NCBI RefSeq assembly: GCF_963676275.1
Contig: NZ_OY781091.1
Span: 2,334,775 to 2,398,774, forward strand
DNA: 64,000 nt
Source: an uncultured Cohaesibacter sp.
GTDB taxonomy: Bacteria; Pseudomonadota; Alphaproteobacteria; Rhizobiales; Cohaesibacteraceae
Direction of reading: 5' to 3'
Below the pieces are notes generated by a model, which saw only the letters and a list, made by a program, of their open reading frames with translations, had not been told where the DNA came from and made no database searches. Every line of letters begins with the position of its first letter. Position 1 is the stretch's first letter. Both the position numbers and the translations under genes were made by a program. Positions 43,101 through 49,832 of the stretch are shown piece by piece.

Positions 43101-45448
43101 CTTTGGAAGCAATGATTGCGGACATGTATGAAACCCGCATAGCTATTGCCCAGAATGACATGATCAAAGCTCTTGATCGCTTGGCTATCCAAGCCGGGGA
43201 CAATACAGGCGCTATTGTCGAGCGTGTTCCTGCCCATGAAATGAAACTTCTTTTGAAAACCAACCCGGTTGAAGACATGACGAGAGGCATGAGACAGGTC
43301 GGATATGGGGAACCGGAGATCCAGTCAATTCGAGATATATTTGAAGGTACATCTCTCGAAGATGTCCAAATCAAACATTTCAGGCCGCAGGTCACAACAG
43401 AAAAAGGGAATGTCCTAACGTTTCGAGATGGTGGAACCTTGCGTGCAATCCGGATTGCAGACGGGAAGAAGGGTGATCAGGTGATGAAAACCTTCCTGCA
43501 TATGCAAGGAAGCGAAAGAAACTTTTGGGTCTCCATGCTGGCTTTCCCGTCACGAGTGCTGCGCGTAGGAGTAACCAGCGCACCAGAGTTCATTCTGGCC
43601 AACATCGTCAGGGACCAAACAATGGCGGCGATTTTTTATGGAAAGCCGTTCCAACGGGTGTCTGCTACCGCCAGCGGGATGAGAGATGAATTTTTAAGTC
43701 GTGATGCCGCCCGCATGTACAACCAGATGGGTGGTATCATGGGCGGGGAGAATGTTGCAGCCTTGCGCGACAGTGCCATGAAGCACGATCTCGATGCACT
43801 CCGTAAGAAGGGCTACGTCGCCCAATATCTTGGAACCAAAAACCCGATTGAACTCACAAAGGGACTGATGGGCTTAACCGAGGTCAGCGAGACGGCTACC
43901 CGTATAGGCTTGTTTCGCTCCTTTTACGACGAGGCAAAAGGACGGGGACTAGCCGACTATGAAGCAGCCTTTGAGGCTGCTTGGCGGGCTCGGGACCATA
44001 TCGATTTTGACCGCCATGGATTTCAGATGGTTGGCCTGTCCCGTATCATTCCGTTTCTCAATGCCAGCCTGCAGGGCCTTGATAAGAGCGTTCGCCAGAT
44101 GGTTACTCCACTGGCCAAGAAGGCAATGGGGCAGATTCTGACCGCTGAAGAAGAAAGGGCGTTACCACAGGCCGCTTGGGCATGGGCTCGCCTCTCAGCA
44201 CTGATAACAGCAGGTACCGCGCTCCACGCCTTGATGCGTCAACATGACGAATATCATGAACTCAACGAAACAACCCGAGCCACCCACTGGATGGTCAAGT
44301 CCGGAAACAAATGGACAGCTATTCCCAAGCCGTTCGAACTTGCGGTGTTTCTCAACATTGGGGAAGCAACCTGGGATGCTGTAATAGGACAGGATCCGAC
44401 AGCGTTTGAACGCTGGCAAGCCGGAGCACTTCAAGCGACATTGCCGCCCAATTTGCTAGAATCGAACCCCTTGTTGCGCACCTACTTCGAACGGAAATCG
44501 AACAAAGATTTCTTTTCTGGTGCAGATATCATCCCACAGGAACTGCAAGGCCTTGAACCCTATTTGCAGCAAACTGCAGCAACATCTTCTCTTTCAAAAT
44601 TGCTTGGAGAAACTTTAGGCTGGTCGCCAATCCTGGCAGACAAGATCTTGGTCAATTTTGGCGGCGGTCTCGGTCGTTCGCTGCTTTCCATTTCTGACCT
44701 TGCCAGTGACAAGCCGGAGCAATCTGCCGATAATTGGCCCTTCCTACGCAGGTTTATCAAATCGGCGTCCAAGGGTTCGAGATCCGCTAACAAATTCTGG
44801 GAAAAAGTATCCAGCACGACAGGCACATGGGAAGCCGCGTCACGAAGTTATGATGCCATACCCGAAGGGCCAGAACGAGAAAACTATTTGGCAAGCCTGA
44901 CTGAAGAACAACGCGTCTACATAGCCGCAAAGCATATGGAAGGAAAAGCGTCTCAGGCAAAAAAACTTCATCCACTTGATCGTGCGAGAAGAGCTATACT
45001 GGCGATATCAAAGCTTCGCAAAGATCTTGTAGATGACACGGTTACAGGAGCTGAGGGCGACATTTCCGGGCTCCCCTCCATTGATCGGGGAGCCATGGTC
45101 GATATTCTGGCATCGATTCAGGTAGAAGAGGCCAGAAATGCGCTTGTTATGCTCAATGAGCCGGGATGGGAGAAGAGGGGCATTGCGGATATCGAAAGTC
45201 ATTACCGCGAGCTGGAAGCACTTAATCCCAAAATCCTGTCAGTCCTCGCAGATCGCTATGCAACGGCAGGGGTCGTGCCTTTTGAAACGGTAGAGAAGGC
45301 ATGGCCTGACTATCGCAAGCGTTTGCTCGAAGATGGATCGGCAGCTCCTATGGGAGATTTTGTTGCAATGTCCAAGCATGAGCGCGAGTTGAATGGCCAG
45401 AGGATCAAGCGAAAGCGCAAAGCCCTTGTCCCCGGAGCGGAGGACTGA
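40136..45448 (+). CDS. Giant internal virion/polyvalent protein with PBECR-like nuclease and HExxH metalloprotease domains
   Basis: 1770 residues, in the T7 gp16 position. N-terminus: PYDNIDAG and PYDQFDKG repeats and a Gly/Ala-rich membrane-like region (about 85-200). Residues about 350-445 (IDVIWGDYD at 361, GLKKIVEKHPEVI, RIRLASNNRLVVVRLDF, TWLMTAFEK) resemble the barnase/EndoU/colicin-like (PBECR) nucleases of phage polyvalent proteins. Residues about 600-680 are a zinc metallopeptidase: HEVGHH at 624-629 and the downstream ELSEGFAEFF with Glu665/Glu669. The last 1000 residues are helical, with no domain I recognise. Such proteins are packed in the head and injected with the DNA. The intact frame contrasts with the broken gene before it. 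Confidence 0.78.
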   Translation: MPSQQMTNPYDNIDAGKDPQALPNPYDQFDKGPDLVDRFFLNMEAQNRTGTIQGALQDTARRADRKLFDSRYQALPEWHGMLEGSAALLGQIAGGIWDNENSVPVLENFIPVGVGAKAVGLAGRSMTSIGARVFAGATDAAITNAVADAAIQEIEKNAGFRDQFDTKQWLASTAIGTVAGGVMGPISHRTASPGSQVVDSIHEATKPAPVDPADTFVRPTIDAGHISVTPDTPKMDVTLPEGVKLDFGEAETPSVAKRALMDSESPNDPIALGDRYFPQQRETVAPSETQSMAMNPNAEPLWKNNGTWKETDPDISGVGKLGPVLKPDSYKDNWIGLVDRLKLMNAGEAPEAISHPEIGPIDVIWGDYDPTSQKGLGLKKIVEKHPEVINDLPDIVRSASIITKTDNRIRLASNNRLVVVRLDFDGEAKTWLMTAFEKKDRHIKGSTERLDSRQADAHSSSALPADQRIPEKEVSNKESRRPTDTMARSGDRQVDTSSTSSTNQNMDLEAPEGKLETDLAETIKTQDEEVQPFLSKMRSEMRGDLHRPESGIRPEEAVAVHEKSFNRIKDLTDRLAKTTGVVGVRQKVLKWPGGRSMMNVWGTFHTSTGIIRMRVRDDFKVFAHEVGHHLDKKLGKEFSDLMRLHAIEIEPLKYPGTPVGHELSEGFAEFFRLYMTNPNYVAQEAPRFTKAFTRYLQKNEPDMLKELVALQDAFYEWHRLPSDEAIKRTIVSSKQKPLVGKLLDEVREYGLGNTIADYLHDAYFHMLDARHPIYRLEEALVRAFNDNTGRAIDLKAIDSPYKLARMAEGARSGAHMDILYGVHGYHSLIPGSASLRDAIIKAMGGTSVFSKWNDGRMAGFAAYLKARRILFEWERFENGKIPNEPDKISKGDCQTAISHYEQEFPEFMEAADMVYEWGKASWKLKLDAGLITPEQYRAGLKIRDYVPMKRVMDYPGDVSPKGTNAKGPRGMDARQIDRFVGSMRDTINPLEAMIADMYETRIAIAQNDMIKALDRLAIQAGDNTGAIVERVPAHEMKLLLKTNPVEDMTRGMRQVGYGEPEIQSIRDIFEGTSLEDVQIKHFRPQVTTEKGNVLTFRDGGTLRAIRIADGKKGDQVMKTFLHMQGSERNFWVSMLAFPSRVLRVGVTSAPEFILANIVRDQTMAAIFYGKPFQRVSATASGMRDEFLSRDAARMYNQMGGIMGGENVAALRDSAMKHDLDALRKKGYVAQYLGTKNPIELTKGLMGLTEVSETATRIGLFRSFYDEAKGRGLADYEAAFEAAWRARDHIDFDRHGFQMVGLSRIIPFLNASLQGLDKSVRQMVTPLAKKAMGQILTAEEERALPQAAWAWARLSALITAGTALHALMRQHDEYHELNETTRATHWMVKSGNKWTAIPKPFELAVFLNIGEATWDAVIGQDPTAFERWQAGALQATLPPNLLESNPLLRTYFERKSNKDFFSGADIIPQELQGLEPYLQQTAATSSLSKLLGETLGWSPILADKILVNFGGGLGRSLLSISDLASDKPEQSADNWPFLRRFIKSASKGSRSANKFWEKVSSTTGTWEAASRSYDAIPEGPERENYLASLTEEQRVYIAAKHMEGKASQAKKLHPLDRARRAILAISKLRKDLVDDTVTGAEGDISGLPSIDRGAMVDILASIQVEEARNALVMLNEPGWEKRGIADIESHYRELEALNPKILSVLADRYATAGVVPFETVEKAWPDYRKRLLEDGSAAPMGDFVAMSKHERELNGQRIKRKRKALVPGAED

Positions 45449-45513
45449 AGTCGGTTGACCAACCTTAGTGAGAGCGATGATCGAGAGGTGTTAGACCGCT
45501 CGGGATCGCTTTC

Positions 45514-47382
45514 ATGTCTGCTGAAAATTCAATCTCTGAAGATGACCGATATCTGGAATATCCGGCTGCAGCCGGACAAGTAAAATTTTCTGTCACATTC
45601 AAATTTCAACGAGATGAAGATCTCGAGGTAGCCATTGTCAATCAGGACGGCACTTCCTCCATCTTGCGATTGAATGTCGACTATACGGTATCCGGAGCAG
45701 GAGAAGATCTTGGCGGCGCGATCACGCTCACTGAAGGTGCTGAGAAAGACGTTGTCTATAGCATTCGGGGCGACGCGGAATATAACCTCTATCAGAGGCT
45801 CACAAGCGCCAACTACTCTCCATCGACAATCAACGCCATTTTTGAACGATGCCTCATATGGATCATCGAACAGGACCATAACTTCAGAGAAAAGCTGGCC
45901 CGCTCGATTTTGCTCCCCCAGTCTTTGACTGAAGCAGAACTCGAAGAGCTACAGCAAAATTTCATTACGATCGGCAACAATGCAGAAGCGATTGTGGGGC
46001 GGATCAAGGAACGTTATTTGACCGAAAGCGCTGACGGTCATTTTGATGCTGCGGGCCGTTCCATCCGCAACCTGCCAGAGCCGACACAGGAAGACGAAGT
46101 GGCAACATTGGGGTGGGTTCTAAAGCGCTCTGCCATTGCTGGCCCTCAAGGCGAGAAAGGCCCTGACGGTGATCAGGGACCGGTAGGGCCAACCGGTCCG
46201 GTCGGCCCACAAGGGCCAGTAGGACCGCAAGGGCCTGATGGCAAACAAGGGCCAGAGGGACCGATTGGATTGCGAGGACCGCAAGGATCTCAGGGAATTC
46301 GTGGCCCTGAAGGAGTGCAGGGGCCTATCGGCATTCAGGGGCCACAAGGGCCTCAGGGACCAGAAGGGCCAATGGGGCAGGCTTACGAAGTCGATGCCCT
46401 TGGTTTGCGCGAAACTCGCTCAGACTATGACACCCAACCTGAAAAATTCTCGTTTCTGGCCTACGATGAGGGCATGATTTATTGGAAATACTCCAATGAT
46501 GCCGGTTCCTGGACGGAAGGCACCCCCTTTGGACGCGGCCTTACCGGCGCACAAGGCCCCATTGGGCCACAGGGCATCAAGGGAGAAAAAGGCGATCTGG
46601 GACCGCAAGGACCAGAAGGCGTGCAGGGGCCAGAAGGACCAACGGGACTGACTGGGGCTCAGGGCGAAATGGGGCCAAAGGGGCCTCAAGGGGATCAAGG
46701 CCCAATCGGTGCGAGCGGCCCTACAGGCCCCCAGGGGCCAAAAGGAGATCGCGGTGCAACCTGGCGCGGAAGCTGGTCGGCCGCAACGGCCTATAAGGTC
46801 AATGACCTTGCCGAGTATGATGGATCAACATATATCGCCCTGGCTTCATCATCCAATGTTGCACCGACAGGATCGCTTGGCACCAAATGGTCTCTGTTCG
46901 CAGAAGCCGGATCTGCCAACAATCATACCCACGATGACCGCTATTACACGAAGACTATCTCTGACGGACGATTCCTGGGAAAAACAGCCACAGCGACCAA
47001 CGCAACCAAACTGGGAGGCAACCCCGCAAGCTATTTCGCGTCGGCCACCAGTTTGTCGTCCAACTATTATAACAAGACCACTTCGGACGGTCGCTTTCTG
47101 GGGAAGTCAGCAAAGGCCGCAGATAGCGACAAGCTCGACGGCAAACATGCTGCTGCCTTCGCATTGAAGACCGACTTGGATGACATCGGTGGTCCATGCT
47201 CATGGGATAGTGCCACAACTGAGCTTGGCGCGATTTCCATCGATCATAGCCAAACAGGGAAGGAATCCACCCTAACAGTACCCGACGGCAGTGTGATGGT
47301 GGGGCTTCGCTCGCGTACTTCCAACAGCAATGTCCACATCTCTTCGCTTTATGTTCGATGCGTCACCTTAAGGAGCAACTGA
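45514..47382 (+). CDS. Tail fibre with T7-type anchor and collagen-like repeats
   Basis: 622 residues. Residues 15-165 match the tail-attachment domain of T7 gp17-like fibres ([40 protein letters not shown]). Two Gly-X-Y collagen-like rods follow at about 210-288 and 345-414, separated by a small folded insert. Then a carbohydrate-binding-like module ([20 protein letters not shown], 417-465), two copies of a fibre repeat ([33 protein letters not shown]) and a beta-rich tip (from about 560). It recognises the host surface. The collagen rods are an unusual but known solution in phage fibres. Confidence 0.85.
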   Translation: MSAENSISEDDRYLEYPAAAGQVKFSVTFKFQRDEDLEVAIVNQDGTSSILRLNVDYTVSGAGEDLGGAITLTEGAEKDVVYSIRGDAEYNLYQRLTSANYSPSTINAIFERCLIWIIEQDHNFREKLARSILLPQSLTEAELEELQQNFITIGNNAEAIVGRIKERYLTESADGHFDAAGRSIRNLPEPTQEDEVATLGWVLKRSAIAGPQGEKGPDGDQGPVGPTGPVGPQGPVGPQGPDGKQGPEGPIGLRGPQGSQGIRGPEGVQGPIGIQGPQGPQGPEGPMGQAYEVDALGLRETRSDYDTQPEKFSFLAYDEGMIYWKYSNDAGSWTEGTPFGRGLTGAQGPIGPQGIKGEKGDLGPQGPEGVQGPEGPTGLTGAQGEMGPKGPQGDQGPIGASGPTGPQGPKGDRGATWRGSWSAATAYKVNDLAEYDGSTYIALASSSNVAPTGSLGTKWSLFAEAGSANNHTHDDRYYTKTISDGRFLGKTATATNATKLGGNPASYFASATSLSSNYYNKTTSDGRFLGKSAKAADSDKLDGKHAAAFALKTDLDDIGGPCSWDSATTELGAISIDHSQTGKESTLTVPDGSVMVGLRSRTSNSNVHISSLYVRCVTLRSN

Positions 47383-47939
47383 TGGCAGCACTTGCGATAT
47401 CGAATGCAGAAACATTCTATGTTGAAGAAAACATCCCATTCGACCTCACACATGATGCGCTCATCTTTCTTATTCAGAAGGATCGTCCGGAACTTGTTCA
47501 TGGGCAAGACTTCTGGGTTGGACAGAAAGTCCTTGGGGATCAGCGGATCAGTCCGGCTTTCATCATGCGCTGGGATGTGGAGGACGCCGCTCCCCCAACT
47601 CAGGAAAAACTGGATGCACTCGCTCTTCAGTATGAAAGCGATTGGACGGCAATAACAAACACGCCAACTCAAGAGATGTTTGAAGAGGCGATACAGACGC
47701 TTCTCGATGAAGCGGCTCAGGCCCGCCGCTACACCAGCGGGGACACTCTGGCTACCTACGTAGACTCGACAAATTCGGAATGGGTGGCTGAGGCAAAAGC
47801 TTTCGTCGCATGGCGAGATGCTGTCTGGCTCTATGCCTATGCGCAGCTTGACGCTGTTCTGGCCGGAGAGCGGGAGCAACCGACAATCGCAGAGCTTGTC
47901 GCTGAATTGCCGACTGCTAATTGGCCGGACGAGACCTAA
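47382..47939 (+). CDS. Tail fibre assembly/chaperone-like protein
   Basis: 185 residues from the ATG at 47382, which overlaps the fibre stop by one base and has AAGGAG upstream. The C-terminal part (ARRYTSGDTLATYVDSTNSE, AKAFVAWRDAVWLYAYAQLD) has the pattern of the DUF4376-like domain found in fibre-associated proteins of phages. N-terminal half is beta-rich and unrecognised. Position directly after the fibre supports an assembly or capping role. Confidence 0.65.
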   Translation: MAALAISNAETFYVEENIPFDLTHDALIFLIQKDRPELVHGQDFWVGQKVLGDQRISPAFIMRWDVEDAAPPTQEKLDALALQYESDWTAITNTPTQEMFEEAIQTLLDEAAQARRYTSGDTLATYVDSTNSEWVAEAKAFVAWRDAVWLYAYAQLDAVLAGEREQPTIAELVAELPTANWPDET

Positions 47940-48018
47940 ACCAAACAACACAGACCCGTCAGTCATTGGTTGTCACGACACTTGTCGAAAGAACCAGCAA
48001 CGCAATTGGAGCAACAAT

Positions 48019-48693
48019 ATGCGGAAAATCAATGAACTGATCTGGCACTGCACGGCCACCCCAGAAGGACGGGAAGTCTCTGTTGCAGAGGTTGACCGTT
48101 GGCACCGCCAACGTGGCTGGAACGGGATCGGCTATCACAAGGTAGTCCATCTGGATGGCTCTGTGTCTGATGGCCGACCAATCGCAACCATGGGCGCACA
48201 TGTGAAAGGGCATAATCGCGGTTCGATCGGATATGTCTATGTCGGCGGACTAGACAAGAGCGGCAACCCGAAGGACACACGCACAGATGCTCAGAAGGCA
48301 ACCATGATCCGGCTTTCACAAGAGGCCGTGCGAGACTATGGCATCAAGAAAATTACTGGGCATCGGGACTATGCGGCCAAGGCCTGCCCCTGCTTCGACG
48401 CAGCCAGCGAGTATCGCTGGATCGCCAGCGGCATGCCCGATAAAGATCCGACCCGCCTTATCAAATCTCGCACAGTCGCGGGCTCAACCGTGGCTGCTGC
48501 TGCCGGGGCAGGGGCAACGGTAGAAGCAGCGCAAGATGCGATTGCTGGCGTGCAAGATGGTCTTCAGACCATTTCTGTTGGTGGAGCCATCCCGATCCTC
48601 ATTGGCCTTCTCGTTGTCTTTGGCGCACTTCTGGCTCTCTATGCCCGCTGGGATGATGCTGGACGCCCAAGTTTGAAGGAAATGTTCTCTTGA
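48019..48693 (+). CDS. Endolysin: N-acetylmuramoyl-L-alanine amidase with C-terminal membrane segment
   Basis: 224 residues from the ATG at 48019 (GGAGCAACAAT before it). The amidase_2 domain (about 5-150) keeps the T7 lysozyme zinc and catalytic set: His10 (LIWHCTATPEG), Tyr39 (GIGYHKV), His115 (TGHRDY), Lys121 and Cys123 (AAKACPC). The spacing His+6 Lys, +8 Cys is the same as in T7 lysozyme. The C-terminus has a Gly/Ala stretch and one hydrophobic helix (AIPILIGLLVVFGALLALYA), so the enzyme may be membrane-tethered or secreted on its own. Start of the lysis cassette; overlaps the i-spanin start by four bases. Confidence 0.88.
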   Translation: MRKINELIWHCTATPEGREVSVAEVDRWHRQRGWNGIGYHKVVHLDGSVSDGRPIATMGAHVKGHNRGSIGYVYVGGLDKSGNPKDTRTDAQKATMIRLSQEAVRDYGIKKITGHRDYAAKACPCFDAASEYRWIASGMPDKDPTRLIKSRTVAGSTVAAAAGAGATVEAAQDAIAGVQDGLQTISVGGAIPILIGLLVVFGALLALYARWDDAGRPSLKEMFS

Positions 48694-48938
48694 TCAACCT
48701 CATTGCCTGGCTAGCAGGCTCAAAGGCAAGGCGGTGGATTGCGGTTGCCTTGCTGACTGCTGCGTCCTTATCGCTCTTTGCTGCCCGCTTTTACGTCAGA
48801 GGCAAGGAAGCCGAGAAAACCAAACAGACACAAGAGGCTCTCAATCGCCTCAGGGAAAGGATAAAAAGCGATGAGACTATTGCTCGCATGTCTGCTTCTG
48901 AGCGTCGCCACCGCCTGTCAGACGACTGGGGGGCCTGA
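48690..48938 (+). CDS. Putative i-spanin (Rz-like)
   Basis: 82 residues with a TTG start that overlaps the endolysin stop (AAGGAA nine bases upstream). One N-terminal membrane helix (WIAVALLTAASLSLFAARFY) is followed by a charged helix (KEAEKTKQTQEALNRLRERI), the layout of an inner-membrane spanin. The o-spanin gene starts inside it in another frame, as in lambda Rz/Rz1, which supports the call. Confidence 0.78.
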   Translation: MINLIAWLAGSKARRWIAVALLTAASLSLFAARFYVRGKEAEKTKQTQEALNRLRERIKSDETIARMSASERRHRLSDDWGA

Positions 48939-49077
48939 TTGTGGCGGCTTGAGCCCCATCACCCCACAAAAAAAAGATATCGCCAGCCTCCCTGACGATC
49001 TTGTGAGACAAATTTTGGCGAACAATGAGACCGGAAGAAAGAACTGCGGATGGAAACGTAATGATGAAAGAAAATGA
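48871..49077 (+). CDS. Putative o-spanin lipoprotein (Rz1-like)
   Basis: 68 residues nested in an alternate frame at the end of the i-spanin gene. MRLLLACLLLSVATAC is a lipoprotein signal peptide with Cys16 as the lipidated residue. The mature part is short, with two more Cys residues. Expected in the outer membrane, bridging to the i-spanin to fuse membranes at lysis. Confidence 0.78.
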   Translation: MRLLLACLLLSVATACQTTGGPDCGGLSPITPQKKDIASLPDDLVRQILANNETGRKNCGWKRNDERK

Positions 49078-49345
49078 ATATGAAGGTTGGCGGATAGATC
49101 GCCGTATACCCGTTCCAACCCTGATGGTTTTGTTCGTCTATTCCCTCGGAATTGTTTGGTGGGCAGCAACGACAGAAGGGCGCATAGGGAAGCTCGAAGC
49201 AGACTTCAAACGCCAGTCATCCCAATCGCAAACAATAAGCTCTCAGGACCGCCGCGTGACGATTCTTGAAACCAAAATCGACAATCTTTCACAGGACATA
49301 AGAGATTTGAAAAATCTCATTGAAAAGCGCTATCCATCCCCGTAA
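49061..49345 (+). CDS. Small membrane protein, holin-like
   Basis: 94 residues from the ATG at 49061 (GGAAACGTA upstream), overlapping the o-spanin by 17 bases. One membrane helix (TLMVLFVYSLGIVWWAATTE, about 19-38) then a C-terminal coiled coil (VTILETKIDNLSQDIRDLKN). Its place at the end of the lysis cassette suggests a class III-type holin or a lysis regulator. A diverged copy of its 3' end survives left of attL (11793-11883). Confidence 0.6.
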   Translation: MMKENEYEGWRIDRRIPVPTLMVLFVYSLGIVWWAATTEGRIGKLEADFKRQSSQSQTISSQDRRVTILETKIDNLSQDIRDLKNLIEKRYPSP

Positions 49346-49366
49346 AAGAGGGCCTCAAAGCGAAAA

Positions 49367-49406
49367 GTCTCATATGAGACGTGAGACGCCATTTTAGGCG
49401 TCTCAC
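49367..49406. repeat. Tandem palindromes next to attR (candidate integrase arm sites)
   Basis: GTCTCATATGAGAC (49367-49380) is a perfect 14-bp palindrome. It is followed directly by GTGAGACGCC-ATTTTA-GGCGTCTCAC (49381-49406), a perfect 10-bp hairpin. The word GTCTCA appears four times in alternating orientation within 40 bases, starting 94 bases after the holin-like start of the last codons and ending 34 bases before the att core. It could also terminate the lysis operon, but lacks a T-run. Confidence 0.6.
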
Positions 49407-49439
49407 AGAGCCAAACAAGAAGTCAAAAAATTATTTGAT

Positions 49440-49489
49440 TTCAACCAGTTGGCCCCTTAGCTCAGTTGGATAGAGCAGCTGACTTCTAA
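49440..49489 (+). repeat. attR: 50-bp direct repeat inside the rebuilt tRNA-Arg
   Basis: Identical to 11958-12007. Crossover in this core joins the phage-borne 5' half of the tRNA gene to the host 3' half, so everything upstream of the anticodon loop is now of phage origin. Confidence 0.95.
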
Positions 49490-49527
49490 TCAGCAGGTCG
49501 CAGGTTCGAATCCTGCAGGGGTCACCA
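49451..49527 (+). tRNA. tRNA-Arg(TCT), integration target
   Basis: 77 bases: acceptor GGCCCCT/AGGGGTC, D-arm GCTCAGTTGGATAGAGC, anticodon stem CTGA/TCAG with loop CTTCTAA (anticodon TCT), T-arm GGTTCGAATCC, encoded CCA. The structure is complete, so integration did not destroy it. The 5' 39 bases and the region upstream come from the phage attP. Confidence 0.96.
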
Positions 49528-49832
49528 CTCTTCATCAGATTTCAAAATTCGCCACGGGCTTGGCTGACCAGAAGCCAAAATTGGCGCTTTCTGGCGGGTG
49601 GATTATTGCCATATTTGGCATTTTCTCGCAAAGACAGACAGATAAGATACGCCCACAACGCCCCACCTCTCATCCAACAGGACAGCGTTACAGCAAAACA
49701 AAAAGTTGTTTCATTGTCTATTTTGCCTAGTACATAATTTATAAATCATGCAATTACAGACATTTTTAGTCATTCAATGAAATAATAGGGAAAGGACAAC
49801 AAAAACAATCAAGAGATCTGGAGCAAAGACGC

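Larger units (their letters stand above)
11958..49489. mobile_element. Temperate podovirus-like prophage integrated in tRNA-Arg(TCT)
   Basis: Bounded by a perfect 50-bp direct repeat (11958-12007 and 49440-49489) that covers nine bases upstream and the 5' 39 bases of a tRNA-Arg gene, ending in the anticodon loop. A tyrosine integrase lies next to the left repeat. The 37.5 kb between them holds repressor/cro, replication, T7-like packaging and virion, and lysis modules in coherent order on the plus strand, with the lysogeny genes on the minus strand. One internal virion gene is frameshifted, so the element may be unable to make infectious particles. Confidence 0.95.

Noticed and set aside
46138-46755. 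Tandem GGNCCN-like DNA repeats as a repeat element or CRISPR.
   Set aside because: They encode Gly-X-Y collagen-like rods in frame inside the tail fibre gene.
49381-49406. The perfect hairpin as a simple terminator of the lysis operon.
   Set aside because: No T-run follows in either direction, and the adjacent palindrome shares its word, so a protein-binding site is preferred; termination is not excluded.
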